DNA from: Symbiodinium microadriaticum
Lineage: Eukaryota; Sar; Dinophyceae; Suessiales; Symbiodiniaceae
Assembly: GCA_001939145.1 (NCBI GenBank)
Contig: LSRX01000296.1
Coordinates: forward strand, 590,409-654,408
DNA length: 64,000 nucleotides
Reading direction: 5' to 3'
Shown here piece after piece: positions 36,408-49,560 of the stretch (its first letter is position 1; every line of letters begins with the position of its first letter). Position numbers and translations under genes: made by a program. The notes under the pieces are model-generated. The model had not been told where the DNA came from. It saw only the letters and a program-made list of their open reading frames with translations, and ran no database searches.

Positions 36408-36502
36408 CCCTAAAGTCCCCAAAGTCCTCAAAAAGTCCTCAAAAAGTCCCTAAAGGCCCTAAAGTCCCTGAAGGGCCTAAAGGCCCTAAGGTCCCTAAAG
36501 CC
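36408..36502. repeat. degenerate CCCTAAAG/TCCTCAAAAAG repeat
   Basis: Short direct repeats of AAAGTCC and CTAAAGGCC type, derived-looking telomere-like units. Confidence 0.6.
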
Positions 36503-36787
36503 TTAACCCTAAGGCTCTAAGGAACCCCCTCTTCGGGCTTTCTGTCCTGGGGTCCGGTTTCTGTTGCCCCGGGGCGGTTGTGAAAATTAAGAAGACCTGC
36601 TTTCGGGGGGTTCTTGCAATAGCAGTTCTACATGCGGTTTCGGCCGCGTTTCGGGTTTTGGGTTTAGGGCTTTACTTCTGACTGGGCACTCCCATTTTTC
36701 TAGCAAGTCTGCGCGCCCGCCAGAACACCATGGATCTGAAAGCTACTTCGTACGGGGACTGAAGTCGATGGTTCGCACAGGGTACAT

Positions 36788-36870
36788 TATAGTATATATA
36801 TATATATATATATTTATTTATTTATATTTATATATATATTTATATTTATAATTATATTTATATATTTATG
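36788..36870. repeat. TA/TTTATA-rich array
   Basis: (TA)n followed by TTTATA variants. Confidence 0.85.
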
Positions 36871-38123
36871 AGAGGGAGCCCTTCAGGAGTCATGGTTATT
36901 TATAATTATCTCACGTCGTGCCAGAAGCAGTGGTTAGACCCCTCAAAACCGGCAGCTTCATGAGTCGGCGACATAAAGGGGCCCTCCTTGTCATAATGGG
37001 GGGTTGGGGGGCAGATTGTAGTATTGTAGTATATGAGTATGATCTATTCAGGAGCAATGCGGAGATTCTTGGCAATTATCCGGGCTTCTTTGGAAATTGG
37101 ACACCATGAAGGCTACTTACTAGTGTGGTGGTATGACTTTATCATGCGAGCTCATGGGCCCCCCCGCGGTTATAGTCCTATCGCCAAATCTAAACCCTCA
37201 CCCGCCCACACGAGTTGGAAGTTTTTTTTTTTTTGTGGGGGGGCAAAGGATTCCGGCCCTCAACCCCGCAAGACTTAGATAAGACTTAGACGGTCGAAAC
37301 TAACTAGGGGTTTAGGATCGAAGTCTTGTGTTGAAGGTTTTGAGGTGTAGGCTTGGTGTGCAGAAGCTTGAGTTGTACCAATATTGCTCCTCAGGGTTCC
37401 CCTCAATTATCAATATGCACCATGCTGACCATACTATATCCAAAGTTCTATTCTAACTATGAAGGTCTCCACGTTAGTATCTTCCACCACCCTTGGCCCA
37501 AGACCTTCCAAAGACTCCAGGGATGTTTGAGACCATGCGGCAGCCGTCTCAAGATCCGACATGTCATGATGCAAGTTAAAGTGGCACAAAGCCGCAAAGC
37601 ACCGGAGAGCCTTCGAGTCGATTTTAAACCCCTGAGTCCCACCCCCCCGCAACTCCAACTCAATGGACACTCTTGAAGGCAGGGTTTAGGAGTTTAGGGT
37701 TCTTCAGCTCAACAAAAGAGCTCCCCACACGGACCCTTGGCCGAAGTCCAAAAGCCCTGTGGCTGCCTTCGGCTCCCGCAAATGAGCGCGCCAGTGCGCG
37801 TCTGCCCGACACTCAGGTGAGAAAGGGGCTCCTTGGGACCGGGAGCCGTTTTAAGATCAGGGCTTTCATAGTAAGTCTAGTCATATTCTTCTCGTTGTTT
37901 AGGGCTCCTTAGTACCGATTCTACCATAATGCACCCAGTAGCCCTGTTGTAATCATGAAGGCATCTAAACACTAGGGATTTCATGCGCATCGGGCTTTAG
38001 GGCGTGCATCGGTTCGTAGGATCTTCCAGTATGGCCAAAGGCTTGCGAGAGTTTAGGGCCCCAGGGCCTCTTTAGCTCCCATACAGGTTAGATTCAGGAG
38101 TCGATGTATTGTGGTCCTCGAAG

Positions 38124-38227
38124 ATGGAGGTTCCATGCGAAGCCACAGAGAGTCTGCAACTGCTACCAGCCCCTACCATCATGGAGTTCAACAACAAAAG
38201 CTTCAAAGCTCATTCAGTCCGAGCAAG
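38124..38227 (+). other. candidate exon, unassigned
   Basis: 104 open bases between GAAG and a GC donor (GCAAG|GCG), reading MEVPCEATES then LQLLPAPTIMEFNNKSFKAH. No family recognised. Confidence 0.3.
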
Positions 38228-39044
38228 GCGTTTTGTGCAAAATTGTGTGATGCTGGTGCGCATCCTGCCTTGACCCTGTATTTAGAGAATGCGCGATAGG
38301 TAGAATAAACGGATGGATCCCGAGAAGATGGCATCCCAGCGCAGAGACCCTCGGAAGAGATCTTGATGATCAAAAAACATCCAGCGGCCCGACTGGATCC
38401 TGTTGACACTGAGTCTTCAGCCGCAAACACTGAATCCACAGGTTCGAAGCCCTGCAAGCATAAACGCTGTAGAACCTTCATTCAAGGTGCCTCCTTCAAT
38501 GTCCGGAGCACAGCGCTCCCAGAATTCTGCGAGGCACTGGTGAGGGACTGGAGGTTCAGTCGAGCAGCCACAAGCTTTAGAGTGTCGGTTTGTAATTTAG
38601 GTTTCAGGTTCAGGTCAGCACATGTTTTAGGATTATGCTTCGGGTCTGTGCATGATTTGTTTTGTGTTGTCCGGCTGAGAGGGCCCACCGAGCCTCCATA
38701 TATGGCACGGCCTGTCCCAGAGCGCATCTAACCTTTAGGATTTGGGGCTTATGCAGTTAGCGGCGAGGGTTTTGTTAAGATTTGTCGCTCTGATGCACCG
38801 TTGCGACCTCCACAATCCGTCGTGGCTTTCGCTTGGCACAGTGTGGCCCGAGGACTCGAACAGTATGCTCTGCATACTCCCTGCCACTCGAAGCGTCACA
38901 AGAGACACCGAGACAAAGACTTGAAGCGATGACGGTATCGCCGGTGTAAGGTGCTGTAGGAACCCTTCTTTTCTGCTCAGGCTCCTGTTTTGTTGGTTTT
39001 CTAGACCACGACGGCGGAACCAAGGACAAGCATTGCATCATTGT

Positions 39045-39085
39045 CGAGATCACCATCACCATCATCATCACCATCATCATAACCG

Positions 39086-39118
<33 letters not shown>

Positions 39119-39152
39119 CCCTGACCCTCACCCTCACCCTCACCCTCCCCTC

Positions 39153-39184
<32 letters not shown>

Positions 39185-39229
39185 NATCATCATCACCCTG
39201 ACCCTCACCCTCACCCTCACCCTCCCCTC

Positions 39230-39278
<49 letters not shown>

Positions 39279-39325
39279 CCATCACCCTTACCATCACCAT
39301 CATCATGAGCGTCATCATGGTCAGC
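39045..39325. repeat. CAT/CAC array containing a tandem duplication and one N
   Basis: A block of CAT units, CACCCT units and CAC units (about 39108-39183) is repeated almost exactly at about 39186-39270. The N is at 39185, at the seam. Confidence 0.9.
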
Positions 39326-40137
39326 ATCAGCATCAGTGTTAGAGTTAGCATCAGCATCAGCATGAGCGTCAACATCGTCCTCATAGTAGCAAGCCAACAT
39401 TCAACAGGAGCAGCCGTAAAGAACGCAAGACCAACAGCAACGACTAGGCCCAGGTTGCCACTGCCTCCGAAACCAAACTCCGTAGAAGTCCTAAATTACC
39501 GAAGCTGATCACTGCTAGCCTTCTAGCCTTCAAACCCTCAGCCTACCGACCATGTCCTCAAGCACACACCCCATCTCCTTAGCCTGCAACCCCACCCTGA
39601 ATCACAGCCCCTACAGCTGGCACTTCGTTTACGGCGCCTTTGAACAGGCAGCTGGCAACATTGTCAGCCATGCAGGCCCCTCTTGTGTGGATTGACCCAG
39701 AGTGTGCGGCATGGGGCTGTATGGATAGCATCGGGGTGGCTTGCAGCTGGGGGCTTCATAGACAAGAGTTCTGGGCAACCCAGCCCCTCCTCCCCTCGAA
39801 CCGTTAACCTTATACTGTAAACCTTTTCGCCATAATTCGTAAAAGCTGCACCCTGGACCCCAAAGTATAAGGATGAGTTTACAAAACTTCAATGCCGCCT
39901 CGAGCTGCGAGAGGATGGCTTTGGTTTCGGGCTCCATGGGGGGATGCTTTCCAACTTGCGATGGTAAGGAAGCCTTCCTTTTAGCGCTTGGGGTTTGGGT
40001 TTGGAATTCAGCTCAGGGCTCAGGGTGTAGCGTCCCCCAAGCCCTAAAGCTTCTCTGCTCGAGTTTCGTGTCGCAGTTTGGCGATGTTCAGATTCTCGCT
40101 TTCAAGGTTTTCGGGGGGTGGGCGGCGCCCTATTTTA

Positions 40138-40144
40138 CACCACT

Positions 40145-40181
<37 letters not shown>

Positions 40182-40234
40182 CGACGACTACGACTACTAC
40201 GACTACTACGACTACTACGACTACTACGACTACT

Positions 40235-40266
<32 letters not shown>

Positions 40267-40280
40267 TACTACTACTACTA
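40138..40280. repeat. TAC/GAC trinucleotide array
   Basis: Alternating TAC and GAC blocks; all ORFs across it are low complexity. Confidence 0.95.
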
Positions 40281-40284
40281 CCAG

Positions 40285-40344
40285 GTGCTGAGCAGCAGTG
40301 CCGCAGCTTTGGCATTCACCGAGAGCTTGGCCGGAGCCCTGGAT
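40285..40344 (+). other. candidate exon, unassigned
   Basis: It starts directly after the TAC array at CCAG|G and ends GAT|GC; 20 codons, VLSSSAAALAFTESLAGALD. Confidence 0.3.
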
Positions 40345-40904
40345 GCCCGAAGCCCGGACCCTGGGCCCCTAACGCGTAAGTCCTAGACTCCTAAGCAATA
40401 TGCGAGGTTCAGGGGCGTAGGGATGTTGCAGTGAGTCTGAGGCTACCGGCATTCTTCGGGATTGGCGCTTTGGGGCGCAGGAGTTTAGAGATTTGCGGTC
40501 TTAGGATATTTTAGGATTGGGTGTGTATGATCATGGGAAGTCCTTTTTTTTTCAACATTTCTCTCTGCTGCTTGTTTTTGTGCGTGTGTTTGTGGTCACT
40601 GTTTGTATGGCGGGGCCCTGCTGAAGGCTCAGGCCCTTAGGGTATGCGGTTGTAGAGGTATGGGGTTGCAGGGTCCAGGGTATGTATTGTAAGGCTTTCG
40701 GGTGAGCAGCTCCATTGAAAACTCAAAACGGTAACTTTTCTGGGGTGCGGATTTAGCCTTCAGTAGTGGCTTAGGATTTAGGGGAAGTCGCCTGCCAGAA
40801 ATCTTAAGCCCCAAGCAAGAAATCGTAGTTGTAAGTCTGAGTCCTTACAGCTCTGACTATCCCCTGAGCTCTTAGTCTTGCCGCGAAGCCCTACATCCCA
40901 TGTC

Positions 40905-40960
40905 CTAGGTCCTAGACCCTAGACCCTAGACCCTAAACCCTAAACCCTAAATCCTAGTCG
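40905..40960 (-). repeat. telomere-type repeat with CCTAGAC variants
   Basis: CCTAGAC units grade into CCCTAAA units. Confidence 0.7.
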
Positions 40961-41330
40961 GTCCTAGTCCTAGAATCCGAGACCGAAGAGCACGGCACCA
41001 TGATGCCATGAGTTTAGGGTTTCTGTATACATAGGGTGTAAGGTTATAGTCCCACGCCCAGCTTTCTTGGGGCCCAGATAGGGCCTAGATCACTCGATGT
41101 TTGAGGCAGGAGTTGGGACGAAGGGCCGATTCAGGGTTTGTGGGGTCTGGGATGGAAGATAGGTCCTCAAAGCCCCGAATTTGGGGCTTTGGGAACTACA
41201 CCTGAATCTTTTTAAGGTTCCCAGAACTGTCGGAGCTTCTGTCATATCTACAACTCCCGGTGAGGCTTGCGTTCGTTTCGGGGTTTCCATGGGTTTTGAG
41301 GGGCCTCATTGGCTTTTGCGATGCCTTGAG

Positions 41331-41369
41331 ATGTCCAGAGCTCGCAAGGACGGTGACGCGTGGCGGAAG
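41331..41369 (+). other. candidate exon, unassigned
   Basis: GAG before and AAG|GTGTCC after; reads MSRARKDGDAWRK. A later open stretch after CAG near 41558 begins with the same GTGTCC (VSNEALSFFGAFL), like the direct repeats seen at other introns here. Confidence 0.25.
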
Positions 41370-41630
41370 GTGTCCTAAATCCTGTAAATCTCTACAGGAC
41401 CCGAAGTCCTAAACCCTAAACCCTAAGTCCTGAACTCTAAACCCGAAACCTTGAAGCCCTGATTTTAAGAGACCCTAGGGTACTATCCGCCCCTAAAAAG
41501 AGACAAGCCCTGCTGCGGAGAGCCCCCCCACAAATCCCTCCGAGGATGGCTCCGGCAGGTGTCCAACGAGGCGCTTTCTTTTTTCGGCGCTTTTTTGACA
41601 GCCCCCGAAAGCCCCCTAGGGTTTTTAGGA

Positions 41631-41680
41631 GGGGTTTAGGGTTTAGGGTTTGCGGTTTAGGGTTTAGGGTTTAGGGGGGT
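41631..41680 (+). repeat. interstitial telomere repeat
   Basis: TTTAGGG units with one GCGGTTTAGG variant. Confidence 0.8.
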
Positions 41681-42853
41681 TCAGCCTCTATAGTTTTTTA
41701 TGGGCTTTTACTATGGTAATTAATTATGGACCCCCCCAAACCTAATATTGACAGATTTAAGGCGCCTTCATGAATTTGGTTGTGACGCATGGTTTCGAGG
41801 GGCTTCGAATGTAGGGCTGAGGGTTATTTAGGGTTGGATCACATGGGGTCTAGGGTATCAGCGAGTGGAAACCCGGATTGGGACACGAGGATTGGAGTTT
41901 TAGTCTTCCAAGGCCTGGGGCGGAGGATGATGGGGCGTTTTGAAGTGCCGGGCTTAAGGTGGAGGTGTCTCCGCATGGTTTTTTGTGGGATGTCGGGCTT
42001 TCCCGCAGGATGCTCCCAAGAAGCCCCCCCCCCGGCATTCCTCGAGTTGGCGCTTGTCTGCTTGCTGCCAGGAATCTCGTAGCACCAGCTTAGCACCAGC
42101 ATAACAAAGCAAGATCACAGCCAGCAAAGCAAGCATTGGTTCTTACCATTTTCTGCACAGCTATCACATCACGACTTAAGGATTCGGACTTTAGAAGCGC
42201 AGTTCTTGGGCTTGTTACTTTCCACGCGTATAGGTCAAGATTTGGCACTGAAGGTTTTGGGTTTCAGGCTTTCGAGTTTTTGGAGGTTCACTTCACCTGA
42301 TGATGCCATCTGTGGGTCTAGAGTTCCTGGCCGCTTCAAAGGTCGTTTCCCGGCAGTGATCCTAGGCCAAGGGAAGAGGAGAACGCACTTAAACTCCAGC
42401 CTTGCGCACTGATGTCAGGCGCAGAACTTGTTTATGGTGGTCCAGGACTGCTGCTGTTGTAGGAAGTTCAATAGCCCTGATCGCCGAAAGTACGGTGAGC
42501 TGGGTTTCGGTTTGTTGAGGCTTTTGGGGCTGTTCTCGAAGTGGTGGTGCTATGCTACTCGTACGGCTAGCTAGCACGCCTAGCAGCAGTGACACTAGTG
42601 GTGAATGCTGACGCAAGACCGGTTCTACTAAGTAGTTACTACCCGCTGGCGCTTCTATTTCTACTTCGGCGACTACGACTGCAACTGCAACTACGACCAC
42701 TGACTGACGACGACCACGACCACCACGACGACGTTCGCGACGACCAACGACCACCGTGACGACAAGCATGAGCAAGAAGCACGAAGGCTTGTCTTGGCCC
42801 TGATAAAAGGAAGGCCAGGTGTCAGACTCTTGCCGGTCGTCGGCTTTACCTCA

Positions 42854-42913
42854 TGGTGTTTTTGCTGGCGGTTGCTGTGTGTTTGCAGGCCTCCGGCACT
42901 CTGCTTGCAGAAG
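42854..42913 (+). other. candidate first exon with signal-peptide-like sequence
   Basis: ATG followed by MVFLLAVAVCLQASGTLLAE, a short hydrophobic core with small residues after it. A GT follows at 42914. The frame stops at 42933 if not spliced. Unassigned. Confidence 0.25.
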
Positions 42914-43397
42914 TGCCCGTCTCGCTAGCCTAGAAACTGTATGCATGCACATGCGTCTATGCATAGTTGCAGAGCCGGCGCAAGCTATCAGGGATGCGGG
43001 TATGTTGGCCGGATGGCATGATGGACGAGTGATCGATGCAAGCTGTAGTGTCAGCTGCACTTTCCAGTTTTGATGTAGCTACGGTACATGTTGCGAGCTC
43101 AAGGGACGTCTGTGGCCTTGCCACCAACACGAGCAGTCTGAAGCATCGAAAGACGTCCCTTGTCCCAGGTGTTCTTGGATCAGGAATTCCAGGGACGGGA
43201 TCGTTCGAGGATCCTCATTCACTAGTGTGCACTCCCATCTAAGCAAACCGTGCTTACACCCGAAAGGAGTGGGAGTCTTCGACGGCCTTGGAGGAGCATG
43301 TGAGGCGACCCTGGTTTCGTGCTATTGGCTTGAGGGCTTTCCGGTGTAGCTGTTGTCCTGCCTCCCAGGCTCCACAAAACGGCTGTAGAAATGCCAG

Positions 43398-43486
43398 GTG
43401 TGAACAACCCGACTTGTCCCGGAAAGCTCAGGGCTCTGGCTGATGCTCAGCGCGAGGGTGTCGGCAAGTTGGCAAGACTGCACTCT
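43398..43486 (+). other. candidate exon, unassigned
   Basis: CCAG|G start and GT donor; reads VNNPTCPGKLRALADAQREG then VGKLARLHS, GC3-rich. Confidence 0.3.
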
Positions 43487-44429
43487 GTCAGAATCTCCGA
43501 GTCGAACCACGTAACAACAAACCATAAACACCCTCTACCTCGGGATCTAGGAATCACGGGGGTCACAACCTACTATTTTTGTAGGGTTGGGGCTCCAGGT
43601 AACGCCTGAACCCTAGAAACTTAAAACCTACTTGCACGCATCGGCAGATCTCCAGCAGCCATGGAGTTTGACCACCAGCTCAAGGATGGCAACATGCTAG
43701 GCCGAGAGTCCATGACATGGGGCCTATTTAGCTGTAGTTTATGCTTGGGTTTGGTTTAGGTTCAGAGCTTAGTAAGCTTTGGAGTTAGGGGTCCGGGATT
43801 TGCGTATCCGAGACTAGGTCGCTTCGGGTTCGGCCATAAGACATCTAGGCCCTAGGGTTTAGGGGTTGAGGGCATTTAGTTTAGGGTTCGGGTTTCGGGA
43901 TTAATCTAGGCTGCAGAGATTGGGATTTCTTCCATGATTGTGACCAGTGGCATTCAATGATCGTCCCGTTTTACTTGGAAGATCACCTTCCCTGAAAGCC
44001 TGTTCTTCGTTTGAGTACTCTTAAGAACTTTTTTATACTTTTGGCATGATAAGACTCCCAACGGATTGTTCAAGTTTCTGATGCCTTCTAGTCTGGTTCT
44101 AAAGGCGCTTAAAGTTCAAATTTGTCCATGCGCATGGAAGACGAAACGCCAAGAATCAAGAAGCTTGAGCATGTCAGCTCTCGTGCTCGGAAGTTGAGGT
44201 TCCATTATCGCACACTTAGGTCTTAGGTCTTATGTCGGGGTTGGCCTGAACTCTAAACCCATCGTTGGTTTGTCCCAAAACCCACATTAGGACTCGAAGC
44301 ATTTAGAAACACCAAAAACAGACGCAACCCCAGACCAAGAAATGGAAAAACGCATACCTGGCAGCCTCCGCTCCGAACTTGAGCCTCTTTGGGCCGGATC
44401 TCTCCGCCCCGAGCTTAGAACCATCAGGG

Positions 44430-45010
44430 GCAGAGCACGAGAGAGAGGGAGAGAGAGAGAGAGAGAGAGAGCGCAAGAGAGAGAGAGAGAGAGAGAGAGG
44501 GAGGTGGCCCGCACTGTAAAATCTGTGCCAATGCGGGCATAGGCAAGCACTACAACCATGTGAGAGAAGACAGGAAGTGCAGATTGTATGGACAGCCCCG
44601 GCGCACTCGCCGAAGCACGGGCGAAGGCGCATTGGGGGTGCTGAGGACAGCCCCTCGAACGCCAGGGACTCTTCGACCTCGGCAACCTCGGATGCAGAGG
44701 ATCCCCTCCGGAGCACAAATACTATTCCAAAAAGGACACGCCGCTTCGGATGTATCACAAAGACCCCTCTCAGAAAATGGGGGCCCATTTTGGCCGAGGG
44801 GCCTGACCAGCCCCTTAAGCCCGAAGGAAGAAGAGAGAAAGAGAGCGAGAGAGAGAGGGAGAGGGACAGGGAGAGGGAGAGGGAGAGACAGGGAGAGAGA
44901 AGGAGAGAGAGAGAGAGCGAGACGGGGCAACCTCTCTGCCCATAGCCCTGCCGAAAGAAAGCAAGACAGAGACAAAGGGAGAGAGAGAGAGAGAGAGATA
45001 GCCAGAGAGC
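44430..45010. repeat. two GA-rich microsatellite blocks
   Basis: GA runs at 44430-44510 and 44825-45010 flank about 300 bp of GC3-rich sequence (EDSPSNARDSSTSATSD in one + frame). Ser/Leu-rich minus ORFs are artefacts of the GA runs. Confidence 0.85.
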
Positions 45011-45916
45011 GAGGTGCAGGGCTTCAGCATTTTCGGGTTTCTACTTTGCATTGAGATTTTTGATAGGTATAGGGATAGAGCTTGCATTTGCATTTCTACC
45101 CAGTGCTACAGTGTGGTTTTGTATGGTTAACATTGTTTTTAGACTCTGAAAGAGTTTAGGATGCAGTGACAGGGATTCCGGGAGGCAGGGTTGTTTCTGA
45201 AGATTTTGTTTGGAGAGCGGGCTGTTATCGCTTTCATAACAAAAACACTTGTTAGTATAGAATTCCTTATGCACCCTCAGCCGAGTTCTTCGGTTAGGTT
45301 AATGGTGTTGGAGCTCAAATAAGTAAAGCTCTGCAAACGAGCCCTGCACCGGATGCCCGATTGAAGGAATAGACATGAAATCATAGTGGCTTACTGGGTC
45401 TGAGGTTTTTATGCAGGATCCCTTAGAAGGGATCCTTCATGCCAAGAAATTTTCGTAACTATGCCCAAGGAGGGATGATCCAACAACAGAAACTTCTTGG
45501 GTTTTCCGCGTTGAAGGCGTCGGGTTCGGATTTTCGGAATTTCCAAAGCTAAAACCCGGTATACTGCTGTGTTGTGCGGGCATTTTGCAAGTCTCATGGA
45601 CAGAGGCTTCTCTTCTTCCCTCGTGGTACATAATTGCCTGGACCCCAGAAGCCAACTTTTTTCCGGTAACTGGAAAAGCCGAAGGTCGCAGACTTGAGGA
45701 CTTTGGCGGCGGAGGCTTTCGAATCAGCAGGGCTTCGGGGGGTTTAAAGCCTCTCGTGTTGCAATTCTGAGAGACTCTTTGTCCTAGGATTAATAGCCCT
45801 AAACCCTAAACCTTCTACTTTTTTGGGGGAATCCTCCGGCCTCGTATCTCCCCTAAAGAGGCCTTTCGGGAAGGATCCCCAAAGCCCCCGAACCCCAGGC
45901 CCCCAGGAGGCGATAG

Positions 45917-46000
45917 ATGGGGGTCTTTTTAAAGGAAGATTATATCAGTATCAGTATTAAATACTGATACTGAAAAACTTCCTTTAAAAAGACCCCCCAT
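45917..46000. other. near-perfect 84-bp hairpin (foldback element)
   Basis: ATGGGGGTCTTTTTAAAGGA at the left pairs with the right arm ending CTTTAAAAAGACCCCCCAT. The inner stem is TCAGTATCAGTAT against ATACTGATACTGA with a 3-nt loop. Only one internal mismatch patch (ATTATA against AAAA) and a one-G length difference break it. Confidence 0.85.
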
Positions 46001-47475
46001 ATTACTGTTGCCGTTATTGTTATGATGATGATTGGTATTATTGTTACTATCATTGAAGGAATTACCAGTGAATCTTAGGATTGCTATTGTTGTTGTTGTC
46101 ATTGAAGGATTTACCAGAGAGTCTTCGGCGCCTCAGAAAAATGCACACCCGTCACAAAGCTTAGGACTTGGCTGGAAAAGTGTATGTACTAGTCTTGGGC
46201 CGTTTATGGGTGCTCGAAGAGGCCGTTTCTTCACGTAACCAGGCGCAGGCAATCAGGAGCCCGGGTTCTGCCCCCAAATTCCTGGCAGCTTCCGTAGCCA
46301 TCTGAATCCTGGACGAACTTCTAACTCCCCAAGAATGAAGTCCCGAGTTTCGAAAGCAGTCACACCTGTACGTCCGCGGGTACTACCCGAAACATCATTT
46401 CACAAGGGAAACCACCAACTCCCGGTACCTCAAACCCTGAACCCTCTCGAATGAGGTCTGAACAACTACAAATTTTAAAAGCTCCACAAGCCTTGCAGCT
46501 GAGAAGGCCCGCGCAGGTGGGGCTGCGCCCTGAGAAGTAATGAGAAGTTAAAAGGGCCTCCTGGGGATTTACAGAGGTTTAGCATGGGGACCATAATATG
46601 GCGGCTTTAGGACTGATAACAGGGCCATTGTAAGGATTCCTGTCAGCATTCTATGGCCAGGATTAGAGGTTGTAGTATAGGGGGCCTTAATAGTTAAATT
46701 AGGGTTTGGGGGTACAGACATTTACCGGAAGATATATTGGGATTATAACGAATGATGTCATTGAATACTGCAAAGGCATTAAACACCTGTGTGCTTGAGA
46801 TAAAGGGCCTCAGGGGCAGTAAATTCTGCTGCGGTAGTTGCTTTGGCTTTCTCGGGGTTGGGGCACCTGTCAGTGCAAGCACCGAGTGCTCTGCCAGTGT
46901 CTTGAAACCAACCAAGCAACCTCAGCAAGCCTTTCCGCTTCCCGAATTGCAGGGTTCAAAGCATCCACAGTCAAAGTTCCTGCACCCACAAATGTCAGCA
47001 TTTGCCTCAGCCGTAGGCCTTAGGTCACAAGCGTCGAAACTTACTTCCCCAAGTCCTCGCCAGTCCTGCAGCCCTGACCGGCTGCAACCTTTTATTAAGC
47101 CGTGCTCACGCTTGTTAAGCCTGTGACGCCCCTATGTCACCCAGTCCTAAAGCCCCAAATCACAAAAATCCAGCTTGATCCTTGAACGCTAAGCCCTAAA
47201 GTTCAAACCAAGTGGATCCCTTACTGAAACCTAAGCCCGAAAGCCTTTAAACCAACAGATCAGGACCAAGACGAAATCTCCCCTGTCTCCGATGAGGCTC
47301 TTGAAGGGTTTCGACATCCGAGTTGAGTGTTGACTTATAGGGTTAAGGGATAACGTCTTAGGGTTTTTGTCTTTGCCGGGCGAGGGTAAAGGTTGAGGTT
47401 TTTGTTGTGATTGCGGTTCGTGGGACTGGACTTTGGTCAGCAGTGCGTATGCAGTGGCGCAATTAGCCACCGTCA

Positions 47476-47513
47476 CCCCCACCACCACCACCACCACCAC
47501 CACCACCACCACC
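47476..47513. repeat. (CAC)n microsatellite
   Basis: Uninterrupted CAC units. Confidence 0.95.
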
Positions 47514-47592
47514 TCTGCTACTACCAGTACCAGCTCCAAGCCTCAAACGCCTAGACCTCATCTCGGTTTCCCGTCTCGCTTGTCCATCGCAG

Positions 47593-47629
47593 GCACAGAG
47601 CACTTTGGGCTATGGCGGTGATCAGAGAG
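47593..47629 (+). other. candidate exon, unassigned
   Basis: GCAG|G start, GAG|GTGCGC end; reads AQSTLGYGGDQR. No family recognised. Confidence 0.25.
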
Positions 47630-49510
47630 GTGCGCAGCTTAAATCCATGAGTGAATCGGTTATGGCCAATGACTGTGGTATTGACGGGGGCTGTCAGAAC
47701 TGAAGTGGAGCAAGCGCTATGTCGGAACGGGTGTCTGTGCCACATACCAGAAGCAGCCCGTGCTTCATTGCTGGCAGCAGGCTACATGCGAGCCACTGAA
47801 TCCCGGCGGCCCGCGGCAAAGGCGGACTCTTGCACGAAGAAGTTGGCCTACGTTCCGAGACCCACGACCTTCCACTCCAGACTCCAGAAACCGTGCAACA
47901 GCCACAACAAGCCTTAACTCCTAAACCTCAAGCCTCCTGAAGGAGCCTAAACTCGTATCGACTCCCGGAACCTGGAGCCGTCGGAAGCTTGAAAGAAAGA
48001 CCTCTGGCAGCCCCTTTGCTTGCATCCTTAGGAGCTTCAGCCAAAACACCTGATATTCTGTCGAAGACTGAGCAACAGGGCAGGAGGATTCACTGCACCC
48101 TCAACAGAGTCTACAACCCTATCATTTCTCTTCAAGCTCATCATCCGTTCATGCCTCAATGTAAACCTGCGAGTAATTTTCTCAAAGCTCGAAGACCAAA
48201 CCCTCAGCCCCAAGATAGGGACCCCCCAAAAAAGGCACCGAAGCAGAAGGATCCTCGTTTTGGGATAGAAAGGGGCACAGACGTAGGATTCCAAAAAGCC
48301 CTAGTTCTCACATCCTTGTGTTTAGGTGGTCTTTTGGGAGGTGGTCTTTTGGGTCCCCGAAAAGAGCTTCTTTTTCCAGGAGAGGCCGGCCCGAGGCAGC
48401 CGCAGCGGACCGGCCTGGAAATGAGCGGGGAGCTTCAGGGTTTAGGCGTTTATAGGGCTCACAGGGCTGAGGGTTTAGGGCGAGGGGGTTTCGGGGGCCC
48501 GTCAACCCGGAAGGCAGGAATACCTGCAGCGCAAAGCCCTCACCCCTAGACGAAAGCCTAAGTAAGCCCCAAACGCCAAAGCGCGTAGCCCGAAGCGGAT
48601 GGGTCAAAAAGGCTCGATCTTCGCACTCGGTCCAAAGGCGACCCCGCAGTAAGCGACAAAGCATCCGGTGCTGAATGGGCTTCTGGGTTCAGGGTGTGGG
48701 GAGGTCTTTTCCTGGGGCGCTAAGACCGCAAAGCCCCAAAGCCTCGAATCTTCAAGCCAACCTAAACCCAAGAGCTCTACACCCTAAGCGACTCAAACCC
48801 CAGAACCACAAAGCCGTCTAAATCCTAAATCCAACAGGTACAGGAGTCAGGATTCAAGCCAGACGTTCTGTCGGGAGGTCAGGCTTGATTGTGGCTTCAG
48901 CATCAGCAAGTTTTACAGTGTGGGGCTCGTTTTGATACCCTCAACGACAAGGATTGCAACCCTATAGCCGGACATTAGAAGGGACGATTTCTTGACTCAC
49001 TTCTTTGGGAGGCTTCGGGCGGGCACCTGGCACTTGAAGAACTCAATCATCTGGGCTCGAAGCATGAAATGTCAGAGTTGCCCTCAACTGCGGGCTTCAT
49101 GCTGTAGACTGCAGGCTTTGGCGCAGTCAAGAGACAACGAGCTTCACCATGGCAAGCCACAGACATCCCACGACCCAAGACCCTGAAGCCCCGCAGCGTT
49201 AAAAGCCGTCCGACCCCCAAAAGTAACCCATCGCGTAATTCTCGTAGCCCGTATGGTAGCTCTTGTCGCCCAAAGTTACCTTCCTACAAACCCGTAACTC
49301 GAAGAGAGCCCGAGAAGAACCCACCTCCACTAGGCCCAGCCCAAAACTCTCGGTTTAGGGTTTAGGGTGAGGCCAAACCCTCCTACTCGTACCATCAAGG
49401 GGCCATGTGCCCCAATTTAAGAGCCCTGTCGGAGTTGCGTTCCAAGACGGCGACAGCCGGGCCGCTGGAGCCATGGAGGTAGAGGCCTTCTGAGAGCAGA
49501 AACCCTATAA

Positions 49511-49511
49511 C

Positions 49512-49547
<36 letters not shown>

Positions 49548-49560
49548 CATTATTATTAAT
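49511..49560. repeat. (ATT)n microsatellite
   Basis: ATT units with a single C interruption. Confidence 0.95.

Noticed and set aside
46291-46301. TCCGTAGCCAT, like the start of the dinoflagellate spliced leader
   Set aside because: Only 11 bases match and the following sequence departs; expected by chance at a few percent in this length.
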